Program-made: the position numbers and the translations under genes
Shown: positions 51,812 through 61,365 of the stretch, in pieces
Layout: each line of letters starts with the position of its first letter
Numbering within the stretch: the first letter of the stretch is position 1
From: Deltaproteobacteria bacterium
Lineage (GTDB): Bacteria > Acidobacteriota > Thermoanaerobaculia > Multivoradales > JAHZIX01
NCBI GenBank assembly: GCA_022601195.1
Contig: JAHZIX010000022.1
Span: 140,316-204,315, forward strand
Reading direction: 5' to 3'
DNA: 64,000 nucleotides
The notes under the pieces: generated by a model
Databases searched by the model: none
What the model was told of the DNA's origin: nothing
Seen by the model: only the letters and a program-made list of their open reading frames with translations

Positions 51812-52438
51812 ATGAAACTACTTGGAATGTTCGACAGAAAATTCCCCCTTTGTCTCGGGTTCATTCTAATAACAATGAGCCTGCTCAGTAGCACTGCCAC
51901 CTGGGCCCAAGATTGCACCAATCAAGTGCCGACCATGACGAGCAACGGCACACCCCAGGGCCAGGTAGATGCCTCAGGCATCTTCAGCTCGAGCTACGAA
52001 CCGTGGCAGGCCTTCGATATCAGCGACAGCACCATGTGGATCTCCGCAGTCTTCGAAACGCCCGCATGGATTTCTTATCAGTTCACCTCAGATCAGGTCA
52101 TCGACAGGTACTCGATCAAATATGTGAACGGCACCATCACTACCCGCGCGCCGAAAGACTGGCTCTTTCAAGGTCGAACCGATGATGAATGGACAACTCT
52201 CGACGTTCGCAACAACCAAATTGACTGGGCTGGAGTCGAAACGCGGTCGTACCCGGTCACTTCGCCTGGATCCTATCGGGAATACCGGCTCTACATCACC
52301 GACGACAACGACGATCGACGCGGCGTAGTGGTCATCTCCATGGGGAGGCTATCGTTGGAGTACTGTGATCCGTTGATCTTCAGCGACGGCTTCGAGTCCG
52401 GCGATACGTCTGCGTGGTCAACCATTGAGCAGGAGTAG
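51812..52438 (+). CDS. Exported F5/8 type C (discoidin)-like protein with DGFESGD tag
   Basis: 208 residues from the ATG at 51812, which begins a clear signal peptide (FPLCLGFILITMSLLSSTAT, then WAQ). About residues 45-165 resemble a galactose-binding-like F5/8 type C domain: YEPWQAFDISDSTMW, ISYQFTSDQVIDRYSIKYV, APKDWLFQGRTDDEWTTLDV and YREYRLYITDD occur in the family's usual order. Such domains bind carbohydrates or lipids on surfaces. The C-terminus LIFSDGFESGDTSAWS repeats the tag of the CxxCH protein at 41993-43405 although the rest is unrelated. An alternative start at 51761 would overlap the 62-aa gene and add 17 residues. Confidence 0.8.
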   Translation: MKLLGMFDRKFPLCLGFILITMSLLSSTATWAQDCTNQVPTMTSNGTPQGQVDASGIFSSSYEPWQAFDISDSTMWISAVFETPAWISYQFTSDQVIDRYSIKYVNGTITTRAPKDWLFQGRTDDEWTTLDVRNNQIDWAGVETRSYPVTSPGSYREYRLYITDDNDDRRGVVVISMGRLSLEYCDPLIFSDGFESGDTSAWSTIEQE

Positions 52439-53164
52439 GGCTAGGCAGATGTAGCCGCTGATCCGCGGCCTCTTTGTTTCGAACGCAGAAAGTGCCTTGG
52501 TCCAGCCTTCGACGCCTGGAATGAGCACTCTTTGCAAGTCCGACAAGAGGATAAGACTTGGCCAAACCCGAGACAATGCGCCAAGGAGCGCACTGCAAGT
52601 CGGAAGCATCTGAGCAGATAGATGGGTAGCCTTGGGTGGGTCGTCCAGCCTGCAATGAAGAGTAAGTAATTGTGCCAAGCTGCTTGGTAGAACCGGCCCT
52701 GATGGGGAGGCCCTGTCTCGATCTCCCTCGAGAATCCCTGTCGTTATTCTAGATCGACCTATAGTCGAGAGTTGCGTATGGGGATCCGCAGTCCTCTCAG
52801 CTCCGTCCCGCAATATACGTTGTGAGCCGGTTGAAGGGCTGAGGAATCGCTAGGTCCTAACCCTCCAACATTTCCCGACTCTATATGAAGGGCGGAAGTG
52901 CCGGCAGGTTCTGTCCTTCCAAGCTTGACAGTTCAAATTGTAATGAAAAGAGCTTGAGCGACTAGCAGGCACCGTGACCACCACTCGTTCGGATCCTACG
53001 CCACCTATCGTTGGGTCATCTTCCTAGTGCTCCGAGATTCCCAATCAGGAGCCTGAGCAGTCAAAGACGACTTCCCCCTACCTATTCATAGAGACCTAGA
53101 GACGCCGACTCAATCGAGCGAGGAAGCTCTTCCCAAGAAATCCAGCAACGACCGCTGCGGGCCT
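52439..53164. other. Intergenic region, no gene recognised
   Basis: 726 bp between convergent genes. A minus-strand frame of 131 codons (52418-52813) overlaps the end of the F5/8C-like gene and has no recognisable motif or good ribosome site. It could be a decayed gene, but I see nothing to support that. Confidence 0.5.
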
Positions 53165-53773
53165 CTAGCAGATTACCTGGCTCGAGCTATCCCCTACTTT
53201 CTCTCTGTCCCCAGACCGAGAGAGCTCGCGGCGCAGCCACAATTTGGCGAACTGCCAGTCGCGTTTGACCGTGGGAGCCGATATTTCCAAGGCAGACGCG
53301 GTCTCCTCGACGGTCAAGCCGACGAAGAATCGTAGATCGACCACGCGGGCCTGCCTTTGATCCATCTTTTCCAAGTCTTTCAGAGCATCGTCTAACCTGA
53401 CCAGATCTAACTCTCGGTCGTTGGCAAGTCCAAAGGCTTCGTCCAGCGGCAAGGGAGAAACTCCTTTGCCACGTTTGCTGGTGTGATGCCCACGAGCATG
53501 GTCGATGAGAATGCGCCGCATGGTTTCCCCCGCAACGCTGAAGAACTGCGCCCGGTTCTTCCAACTCACTTTGCGGTAGCCATGAAAGCGCAAGTAGACC
53601 TCGTTTACCAAGGAAGTGGGTTGAAAGGTCTGAACTCGGGCCTCTTTTCCCAAGTAGTGATGGGCCAGGCGACGGAGATCATCACAAACCAAGGGCATGA
53701 GCTTGACCAGGGCTTCACGATCGCCCTCGCTCCAATCAAGGAGCAATCCCGTAACGTCTATTGGTTCTTTCAT
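53165..53773 (-). CDS. ECF-subfamily RNA polymerase sigma factor
   Basis: 202 residues from the ATG at 53773, which has GAGAGG 6 bases upstream; an in-frame start 48 bp earlier lacks one. Region 2 spans about 12-90, with YLGKEARVQTFQPTSLVNEV and KNRAQFFSVAGETMRRILID. Region 4 spans about 130-185, with a helix-turn-helix in FVGLTVEETASALEISAPTV and KRDWQFAKLWLRREL. These match the ECF type frequent in Acidobacteria and Planctomycetes that is often encoded beside Ser/Thr kinases and TPR proteins. No anti-sigma gene is adjacent. It is divergent from the CHAT gene with about 260 bp between starts, suggesting it may control that locus. Confidence 0.92.
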   Translation of the reverse strand: MKEPIDVTGLLLDWSEGDREALVKLMPLVCDDLRRLAHHYLGKEARVQTFQPTSLVNEVYLRFHGYRKVSWKNRAQFFSVAGETMRRILIDHARGHHTSKRGKGVSPLPLDEAFGLANDRELDLVRLDDALKDLEKMDQRQARVVDLRFFVGLTVEETASALEISAPTVKRDWQFAKLWLRRELSRSGDREKVGDSSSQVIC

Positions 53774-54032
53774 GGTGCCTCTCAAGTTAACAATGCGATC
53801 TTTTACCAGAAAATAGATCACGGGAATATCGATTTCTGGGGAAATTCTTCGAAATTCTCCATGAGAAGTGACAAGAAGGTGGCTTCACTCCCCCGCCAAA
53901 CGAGCTCAGAATCCTGTCGGTGTCTTCTTAGAGCGAGTAAACCAGGGACTCCCTTTTCAAAGTGCCCAGGGCGACCTTGAGCCGACTTCCCCCGCTTTAT
54001 CGCGTTACTTTGACAACGGGGGAATGTGGGAG

Positions 54033-57000
54033 ATGAGAGGTACTTTCAGGGCAGGGTGGGTAGGCAAGGCGGCCTTTTTGACGGCACTCCTATTGCTGAC
54101 AGATCTTCTGGGATCGGTTCTTGGAGCAACTTCCAGACCGATTGCCTGCCCTTCCGCTTGGGCTGAGTCTCGGGTTGCCTATACCCCAGAGCTGGCGGGA
54201 GTCGTCGTGGAAACCGTCAGCGAGGTCTCGACCTTGTACCGGGCCGGCCTCCAGGCCGGGGATGTGATGCTCACCTGGACTCGCACGGCGGCTCCACCGG
54301 CAAATCCAGAGCCTGCCTCGGGGGTCTTCCGCTCCTACTTCGATTGGCTAGACCTGGTAGCCGAACAAGCTCCTCGGGGGACGGTCGTCTTGACTGGCCG
54401 GAGAGGGACCAAGCCCATCGTTCTGACGGTGAAGCCAGGCCTGTGGACCGCGCAAGTGCGCCCAGAACTCCCTGCCGAATTGGAGAGTTCTTACGCCCGG
54501 GGAGAGATTTTCCTCGAGGGAGGAGATCTCGAGTCAGCCTGGAGTGCCTGGGAACTGCTACTGAGCGACGCTCGCTTCGAGGAGAACGGGGGTTGGAGGG
54601 CCTGGTTTCTCCTCAGGACGGGAGATATATGGGCGCAACTAGAAAACCTGGAATTTGCTGCAAAATCCTACCTCTACCTGCTTCGCAGAACGACTGACCC
54701 TCGCGAAAAGATCGAAGCTTCCCATGCCCTCGGGGAACTAAATCTTCTCCTGGGAAGGCTCGATCGAGCAGAAGTGATGATAGAAGCGGCCATCAGCCTG
54801 GAGAATGCCCTCAACCCGGAGAGCCTCAAAGGAACCGAGTTCCTCAGCCGCCTGGGTTGGATATCAATCCTACGTGAGAAACGTCACAAGGGGCGAGACC
54901 ATTTCCAGCGGGCGCTACGGCTACGGAGACGGTTAGCCCCACAGAGCCTCCTTGTGGCAGCCTCGTTGAGTTATCTCGCCAACATAGCAGGGGTCAATGG
55001 AGAGCTGGATGTGGGTCTAGACCTCGCTGCGGAGGCATTGCGCATTCATCAACATCTCGCACCTGGGAGCTTAGAGGTGGCGGAGAGCCTACGAGTCTTG
55101 GGGTTCTACCTCGCCGATGGGGGTGAGTTGGGCCGAGCCCAGGGCTACGCCTCGCAAGCAATGGAACTCTTTCAACGGTTTGCCCGGGAAAGTAGGTCGG
55201 TAGCGAGAACCTGGTCCCTATTCGCGAGGATCGCCAACCTAAGAGGGGACCCAGACCGCTCTTACCACTACAACCTGCGAGCATTGCAAGTTACTGAGAG
55301 TCTCGCACCTGGAAGCTTGGAAGTAGCAGGGAGGTTGGCCCAGTTGGGAAAGGTCGCAGAAGAACGCGGCCAGTTGGACCTCGCCGATGACTACCATCAC
55401 CAGGTATTCGAGCTGTGCAGGAGAATTGCTCCGAAAAGCCACTCTATGGCTGGTGCACTGAAAAACCTCGGAGACGTAGCAGCTGCACGGGGAGATTGGG
55501 ATCGCTCTCACGGCTACTACCTAGAAGCATCCGCCCTCAGTGAAAGCATCGCGCCAGGCAGCGCTGCTGTCGCGGTGAGTTTCAGAGATCTGGGAAAGGT
55601 TGCAGCAAAACGAGGAGAGTTGGAGCGCGCCTACAGGTACTACCTTCGGGGGCAGAATATCATCGAGAAATTCGCGCCGAACAGTCTCTTTGTGGCGGAC
55701 AGCTTAGCCAACTTGGGAAAGATCTCAGCGGACCTCGGGAAGTTGAACCGATCCCGCGAGTACCATCTCCGAGCCTTAGACCTCTATCGCCGGTTTGCTC
55801 CCAAGATCACTTCTACAGCAAAGATCCAGAACGATATCGGCAAGATCGCCCTAGCCTCCGGCGACCTTGAGGTTGCCCACGAGTCCTTCACCAGATCTCT
55901 CGAAGCCTTCGAAAACCAACTCTCACGCCTCGGCGGTTCTTATGACTCCCAAATAGGATTCCGGGCAAGAAACAGCATATTTTACCGAGACCTGATGGAT
56001 GTCTTGCACACTCTTGGTAGGGACGATGAAGCCTTCCATGTCCTGGAGCGATCCAAAGCTCGGACTCTTCTCAAAATGTTGACCGAGCGGAAAGTACGAC
56101 TTCCTTCAGAGGTACCAGAGGCTCTCAAGAAAGAACGTCGCCAGCTGGCAAATCAATTCGACCTGACGCAGCAAGAGCTCCGGAACCTTCGTCTTCCCAG
56201 AGACCAAGACACGGTCGAAGATATTCACTATCGGCTGGATCAACTGCGCTGGAAAGCAGACGAGATAGAAGAAAAGGTTCGCCGCTCCTCTCCTCGCCTG
56301 GCAGCTCTGCAATACCCTGAGCCACTGACGACAGATGACGCTCGACAGCGTCTGGACCAAGGAACCGCCCTTGTTTCCTTCAGCGTCGGGAGAAAAAGCA
56401 CCTATGTTTTTGTACTCCGACAGGGTGAGGAACTACAAGTCCACAAAGTCTGTTTAGAGGAAGGAACCCTCCGCAAGAAAATTGAGAATTTCCGAGCCGC
56501 CCTCGACGCTGGTCGAACTCCCGGCCTTTCCACAGAGAGCTCCAAGAACCTTGGCCGTGAGCTCTACCGAGACCTGCTCCTCGCCGTGGAACCCTGGCTC
56601 GCTGGGGCCGACCGAATCCTGCTGATTCCCGATGGTCCCTTGCATCTGCTTCCCTTCGCTGCCCTCCTTCGAGAGACTGCAGCCAATGACAGTCCTGAAC
56701 CGAACGAGCAGTACCTAATCGAATGGAAGCCGCTGCACTTCTCAGCCTCGACAACGGTCTACGCAAAGCTTCTAGAGGATCGCCACTCCAAAAAGGTGCC
56801 CATCGAGGAAGATACGGCACTTGAGCTTGCAGCGTTTGGTGATCCTGACTTCGGGGACGGCTCATTCTTCGAGAGAGACAGTCCCGACGACCCACAGGCA
56901 GGTTCAGCCATAGAACGGGGCCTTTTCAATTGGGAGCCGTTAGTCTTCAGCCGCCGAGAGGTCGAAGGCATCGTCAAGCTCTTTCCCCAAAGCGCACGGG

Positions 57001-57545
57001 CCTATCTCGGTGAAGAAGCTACGGAAGAGCAGATCAAAGCCTTGGGGAGCCGGCCCAAGATCCTCCACATCGCCACTCATGGGTACTACGACGATCGAAT
57101 GCCCCTGAGCTCCGCCGTAGTACTGAGCCTTCCCGAGGGATCTCCGGAAGGACGAGATAACGGCCTGCTTCAAGCATGGGAGATCATTGAACAACTGTAC
57201 CTCGACGCGGATCTCGTGGTGCTCTCCGCGTGCGACACCGGAAGGGGCAAGCTCAGGGAGGGGGAAGGCCTCATCAGTCTGAGCCGTGCCTTCCAAGTCG
57301 CCGGTGCTCGCACGGTCATCGCTTCCCAATGGTCAGCTGATGACATGGCAACGGCAGAGCTTATGGTGGCGTTTTATCGTCACCTGCGGGCTGGCCAAAG
57401 CAAAGACGAGGCTCTCCGTTCGGCTCAGATCGAGTTGATTCGAGCCCAGAAAGAATGTACCGGCCGCGGAGGTGAGCCCCGACTCGTCGATACCTACACT
57501 CCCTATCACTGGGCGCTCTTCCAGGTCATTGGAGACTACCAATAA
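54033..57545 (+). CDS. Membrane-anchored PDZ-TPR-CHAT protease-like protein
   Basis: 1170 residues from the ATG at 54033 (GGGGGA 9 bases upstream). ATG 54024 or GTG 53868 are in-frame alternatives with poorer sites. A hydrophobic segment at about 12-34 (AAFLTALLLLTDLLGSVLG) anchors or exports the protein. It is followed by a PDZ-like segment (AGVVVETVSEVSTLYRAGLQ, AGDVML), about ten TPR-type helical repeats to residue 680 with recurring APGSLEVA and RALQ words, and a coiled linker. The C-terminal CHAT domain has the caspase-type dyad regions HIATHGYYDD (His near 1016) and VLSACDTG (Cys near 1067), then GLISLSRAFQVAGARTVIAS. CHAT domains cut specific protein partners after a trigger. The surrounding genes suggest envelope signalling. 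The substrate and the side of the membrane are unknown. Confidence 0.9.
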   Translation: MRGTFRAGWVGKAAFLTALLLLTDLLGSVLGATSRPIACPSAWAESRVAYTPELAGVVVETVSEVSTLYRAGLQAGDVMLTWTRTAAPPANPEPASGVFRSYFDWLDLVAEQAPRGTVVLTGRRGTKPIVLTVKPGLWTAQVRPELPAELESSYARGEIFLEGGDLESAWSAWELLLSDARFEENGGWRAWFLLRTGDIWAQLENLEFAAKSYLYLLRRTTDPREKIEASHALGELNLLLGRLDRAEVMIEAAISLENALNPESLKGTEFLSRLGWISILREKRHKGRDHFQRALRLRRRLAPQSLLVAASLSYLANIAGVNGELDVGLDLAAEALRIHQHLAPGSLEVAESLRVLGFYLADGGELGRAQGYASQAMELFQRFARESRSVARTWSLFARIANLRGDPDRSYHYNLRALQVTESLAPGSLEVAGRLAQLGKVAEERGQLDLADDYHHQVFELCRRIAPKSHSMAGALKNLGDVAAARGDWDRSHGYYLEASALSESIAPGSAAVAVSFRDLGKVAAKRGELERAYRYYLRGQNIIEKFAPNSLFVADSLANLGKISADLGKLNRSREYHLRALDLYRRFAPKITSTAKIQNDIGKIALASGDLEVAHESFTRSLEAFENQLSRLGGSYDSQIGFRARNSIFYRDLMDVLHTLGRDDEAFHVLERSKARTLLKMLTERKVRLPSEVPEALKKERRQLANQFDLTQQELRNLRLPRDQDTVEDIHYRLDQLRWKADEIEEKVRRSSPRLAALQYPEPLTTDDARQRLDQGTALVSFSVGRKSTYVFVLRQGEELQVHKVCLEEGTLRKKIENFRAALDAGRTPGLSTESSKNLGRELYRDLLLAVEPWLAGADRILLIPDGPLHLLPFAALLRETAANDSPEPNEQYLIEWKPLHFSASTTVYAKLLEDRHSKKVPIEEDTALELAAFGDPDFGDGSFFERDSPDDPQAGSAIERGLFNWEPLVFSRREVEGIVKLFPQSARAYLGEEATEEQIKALGSRPKILHIATHGYYDDRMPLSSAVVLSLPEGSPEGRDNGLLQAWEIIEQLYLDADLVVLSACDTGRGKLREGEGLISLSRAFQVAGARTVIASQWSADDMATAELMVAFYRHLRAGQSKDEALRSAQIELIRAQKECTGRGGEPRLVDTYTPYHWALFQVIGDYQ

Positions 57546-58157
57546 GCATCTTCATTCCTCAACGCCTTCCAGGAGAAAAGAGGTTTGAAGGCGGCAAGGA
57601 CCGTGTTAAAGGAAGTATTGGGCAAGACATTGCTGCAGCATGTAGTTGACTAGGAGCGCCACCGCACCAACCAAGGTTTCTCGGCAACTTCTTCGTGAGG
57701 CAACGTGGACGTCAGAAAGAGTAAAAATTATCTATCCCTCTTAGAATTAAGACAGAACCGCACTCGATCAAAGAGAATCGATGCCCCCTGAAATCGCACT
57801 TTCCTGATCGGTGGCCAAGAGGTTTGGAAAAGATATTGCTCATCAACTAGCCGACTGGAAAATTTAGACCTGACCCCCTACATCCCAATGGCAATGGATC
57901 AACACCTGGAGATCGACACGACCCAGAAACACTACCCTAAACTCAACCTAAGCCACCCTTTTAATCGGAATCAGAACCAGAAGGGGAATCCTAGGAATTT
58001 CGAACACTACACCTCTCGCAATAATACAATGCGATTTTTCTCCCCAAGATAGATCACGAGAATGTCATTCTCACTGAATTTCCTTAGATCTCAGAAAAAA
58101 GAAGGCGCAAGAGCAGCTCGTCGCACTACTCTTGCGCCTTGTTTCAAGCTCTTTTCT
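57546..58157. other. Intergenic region ending in a terminator
   Basis: 612 bp between convergent genes. It has no credible gene and is AT-richer than the flanking genes. Its right end holds the terminator at 58102-58140. Confidence 0.55.
58102..58140 (-). terminator. Strong intrinsic terminator of the 115-aa gene
   Basis: A perfect 12-bp stem (AAGGCGCAAGAG, 58102-58113, with CTCTTGCGCCTT, 58129-58140) and 15-base loop. On the minus strand it is followed by CTTTTTTC, 18 bp after the stop of the gene at 58158-58505. Confidence 0.9.
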
Positions 58158-58505
58158 CTAGTAACGAAACATATCTAGTAGATCTCTCACGAAATCCAAA
58201 ATGGGCACCTCAATATTGCGATGAATCCATTCCCACCCCACCATCCCTTCTCCGTCCTGGGGATTGGTATCCCAAGGTTCGTCGATATCTACGGCTTGCT
58301 CATCCTCTTCGGAGTCTCCTCCAGCCTGCGGGCTTTCGTCCCTCTCGGCAGTTCGCTCGCTGGCGTCCGAAACTGACCCGAAGCTCTTCTGAGGACTCGC
58401 AGCCCATGCGGATGAAACCTGAAAACCCATCGACACACATACGCAGAGAAGGATCCAAGTTACCGTTGACTTCATGACATGAATAGCTTGATTATTGTGA
58501 AACAT
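58158..58505 (-). CDS. Small exported acidic protein, 115 aa
   Basis: The ATG at 58505 has AGGAG 7 bases upstream; an internal ATG at 58475 has none. The N-terminus forms a signal peptide (STVTWILLCVCVSMGFQVSS, then AWA, cleavage near 35). The mature middle is strongly acidic and probably unstructured (residues 50-85, rich in Asp/Glu). The last 25 residues are a short amphipathic-looking segment with aromatics (WEWIHRNIEVPILDFVRDLL, DMFRY). Family unknown. It is encoded alone, opposite in strand between the CHAT gene and the 835-residue gene, with its own strong terminator. This suggests separate, possibly abundant expression. It is a candidate partner or substrate of the CHAT protein, by location only. 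Confidence 0.75.
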   Translation of the reverse strand: MFHNNQAIHVMKSTVTWILLCVCVSMGFQVSSAWAASPQKSFGSVSDASERTAERDESPQAGGDSEEDEQAVDIDEPWDTNPQDGEGMVGWEWIHRNIEVPILDFVRDLLDMFRY

Positions 58506-58797
58506 ATTTCAGCTCCTAGATCGGTAGTTGTATCCTTTGCCTCCGACTCCAAGAGATCACCCCTTGCCAATCGAAGACGCTTCCATCAAATCTTCTAGTA
58601 GCTCTCGCGCTACTACAGTCCTCCCACTGCGCAGTGTTTGGCGGGAACGTGACTCCGTCCCCGTATATGAAAGTGAACTAACCAGGAACTTCAAGAAAGT
58701 GGACGGAATCAAACTAAACCGTCCATTTCCCGTAGAAGGTACTCGAAACAAACCCTTCACTTCGAGTAGAATTGAATTAGTATGAATCTCTCAGAAA

Positions 58798-61305
58798 ATG
58801 AAAATGAATAGAATCCAAAAAACGACCCCACTGAGAACAGTCTTCACCGATTACCTCCGATCCCTCGATCCTGCAGGTTCTCCCCCTGATTCCGAGACCT
58901 TCGAAAAATTGTGGGAGTCTCTCAGAGGAGTCCTAGAGAGTGAGTTGCGGAAGCGCGGCCTATGGAGTTGTTCACCGACCTACCTTGGGATCTACGGCTT
59001 TTCCAAGTGGCCGGCAAGAGGGTCCGGGCAGTACCGCATGGAGAGCAATTCTGAGGTTGGTTCCAAGGACGCTTTGGATGAACTGGCAGCCAACTGTTAC
59101 GAGTTTGTATTCCTGCGCAGGTCTCGTAGCCTGCGAGCTCAGCTTCAGATCAAGGACAACGTCGATGGGCTGGTGTTCCTCAGTCTTCGCAACTTTCTCT
59201 ATGAGACCCAAAGACGGCACGACCCCCTCGGGTACCGGATCTTCGCAATTCTCAACAAGGCCCTGAGCCAATGCCTTCAGACGAAGGTTCTGCATCTCGT
59301 TTCTGGCGGCCCCAAGATTGCCAACGACACTCTCCTCAGCTTTGACTTGGCATCAGAGTCGCTAGCAGAAAGGAGCGGAAATCTGGGTGAGATCGTTTGC
59401 CGCTGGAACGATGAGTTGCTGCCGGACTTGGTCACAGCTAGGGGCCGCGAACAGGAAACCCTGATTCAAAGACTCCAAGATCTCCTAGCAACCCTGCCCC
59501 ATCACGGCATCGACTCTTTTCACTTTCGAGATCTAGTCGACCCTCTCAAAGCCGATGTCCGCTCTCGGTGGGTGGAGCTGTTGGAAGAAGAAGCGGGAGA
59601 GCGGGCCTTCGAAGGCGCGGGAGACGAGTCCTCACGTCCTATCCCTGTAGTCCCGCCGGAAACCGTTGTCGAGGAACGGGATAGCTTCGAGAAATTGGTC
59701 CGCTGCGTCAGCCAGGAGTTGGATCAGCTGGATTCCTCAGCAAGTACCAGAAAGCACCTCAGGGCTCTTTGGCACTTCTTGCGCAGCCTCGCAGGCCAGG
59801 AAGGGAATTCCCCGGAAGGCCGTCCCGAGACCATCCCAGACGAGGTGCTGAGAGGGAATCGGCTGTCACGCCGGAAGCTTTCCCGGCTCTTAGGTATCCC
59901 ACGAGACCGCTTTCCCGAGCTCTTTTCAACCATCAGCTCCCTCGTGGGCCAGTGCCAGGTAGCCACTTCCAGATCACGGGGCGTTAGTCCTAGAGGGCCT
60001 ATCAGGGTGAGGCCCTCAATTGGGAGGAAAAATTTAATGGATATCCGAGATCTTCACCGGGATCTGCGTCGACGAACCGGCGAGGTCCTGCGAAGGGACG
60101 CTAGCCTCGAGGACAGTAGATTCCGCCAGCGAGATCCCAAGCCTCTACGGCCCGGGGATCTCTTCCTGCTACCGTCCATGGAAGGCAACGGTCTGGAGTG
60201 GGCGGTCCTTTCTACGTCTACTGAGGAGAATCGAGAAACACCATCGGGCTTCCCGGAAAGGGTACTCGTCGTGCCTGCGGACACCGTACCGCTCATCGGC
60301 ACCGGGGATCTCGAGGCCACCGATGAAGCAAACGGAGCCCCCTTAGGGCCACTCAATCTGCGCTGTAAATTCGGAGTCTGGGCGAAGGCTGCCAGCTTCG
60401 ACCCAGCCTGGAAAACAGGAGCCTTGGACCAGGAAACCTTAGACCTAGCCCTGAAGTACCAGAGAGCTGCCAAGGCCGGAACCCTGCAGTCCTCGAGCCT
60501 GGAACAAGAGGTAGATTGTGACCCAGAATACGAAACCTGGAAGCTAAACCTTGCCTCGGCGAGAGGCTCGCTGGAAATCAGCTCAGATGCCACACCAACT
60601 CGCTCCCCCTGGTGGTCCGGAGGCGTCAGCCTCCCCTTAGGCCTAGCTGCCTCTATCCTCTTCATGGTTGCGCTCGGTCTTGGCGGCGGCTTGGCCTCGG
60701 AACGGGGGAAAACCAACGCCCTCGAAGCGGAGCTATCGACCCTCGCATCTCAGCAGCACATCCTTGCAAACCGCCTTGAAGACTCCAACCGGCATCAGCT
60801 CGAATTGTCGAAACGAATCGATCAAGGGAAAGACGAGCTGGCGGAGCAAGAGCTGGCTTTCGACAGGGAGCGCCGCCTGTTCAGGAAGAAACTAGCAACC
60901 CAGAAACAGGCAGCGCGGGCTCCTGTGGTCAACTGGCCCATCAAGCATCTGCAGGAGAAGAGACCAGAAAGGGGGCCACCCAAGACTCTAGAAAAACTAA
61001 GCGTACCTGCCGATTCGCCAGCCTATGCACTTCATTTTTCCTTGCCCACGATGGACAGCGGGGACAAGGTCTATCGCCTCGACATCTCCCCCTTGGCTGA
61101 TCGTCAAAAAGGGACACTCCAGAGCGGCACGATCACTCTCAGTCTGCCCGACCTAAAAAGAGCGTCAAACGACTCCACTACCTCGGTGTTGCTGCGGCGA
61201 ACGGAAATACCGGCGGGAGAATACCAACTCCGTTTGTTTCACCAGGAGGATGGCTCCCAAGAAAAGCCGGTGAAACAATTCTTCCTAGAACTTATCTTGG
61301 AATAG
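58798..61305 (+). CDS. Unknown single-TM coiled-coil protein, 835 aa
   Basis: Not recognised. The N-terminal ~250 residues are cytoplasmic-looking and helical, with YLGIYGFSKWP, ANCYEFVFLRRSRSLRAQLQ and DNVDGLVFLSLRNFLYETQR. A middle region has RLSRRKLSRLLGIPRDRFPE (about 355-374), which could form a helix-turn-helix. A membrane segment lies at about 605-630 (PLGLAASILFMVALGLGGGL), followed by a coiled coil to about 700 (ALEAELSTLASQQHILANRL). The C-terminal ~110 residues look like a beta-sandwich (YALHFSLPTM ... YQLRLFHQEDGS). The topology suggests inside-to-outside or outside-to-inside signalling. No clear Shine-Dalgarno precedes the ATG. It lies 60 bp upstream of the kinase gene in the same direction, probably one operon. 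Confidence 0.8.
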   Translation: MKMNRIQKTTPLRTVFTDYLRSLDPAGSPPDSETFEKLWESLRGVLESELRKRGLWSCSPTYLGIYGFSKWPARGSGQYRMESNSEVGSKDALDELAANCYEFVFLRRSRSLRAQLQIKDNVDGLVFLSLRNFLYETQRRHDPLGYRIFAILNKALSQCLQTKVLHLVSGGPKIANDTLLSFDLASESLAERSGNLGEIVCRWNDELLPDLVTARGREQETLIQRLQDLLATLPHHGIDSFHFRDLVDPLKADVRSRWVELLEEEAGERAFEGAGDESSRPIPVVPPETVVEERDSFEKLVRCVSQELDQLDSSASTRKHLRALWHFLRSLAGQEGNSPEGRPETIPDEVLRGNRLSRRKLSRLLGIPRDRFPELFSTISSLVGQCQVATSRSRGVSPRGPIRVRPSIGRKNLMDIRDLHRDLRRRTGEVLRRDASLEDSRFRQRDPKPLRPGDLFLLPSMEGNGLEWAVLSTSTEENRETPSGFPERVLVVPADTVPLIGTGDLEATDEANGAPLGPLNLRCKFGVWAKAASFDPAWKTGALDQETLDLALKYQRAAKAGTLQSSSLEQEVDCDPEYETWKLNLASARGSLEISSDATPTRSPWWSGGVSLPLGLAASILFMVALGLGGGLASERGKTNALEAELSTLASQQHILANRLEDSNRHQLELSKRIDQGKDELAEQELAFDRERRLFRKKLATQKQAARAPVVNWPIKHLQEKRPERGPPKTLEKLSVPADSPAYALHFSLPTMDSGDKVYRLDISPLADRQKGTLQSGTITLSLPDLKRASNDSTTSVLLRRTEIPAGEYQLRLFHQEDGSQEKPVKQFFLELILE

Positions 61306-61365
61306 AAATCACCAGAAGATGAAACCCAAGCGAGCTCCCCTTTCGGGCGCTGAGGGAAGTTAGAT

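Noticed and set aside
52418..52813. 131-codon minus-strand frame
   Set aside because: It overlaps the F5/8C-like gene end, has no motif, and no good start site.
53868..54032. GTG or earlier ATG start for the CHAT protein
   Set aside because: The added residues precede the membrane segment without similarity or a well-spaced ribosome site; kept only as an alternative.
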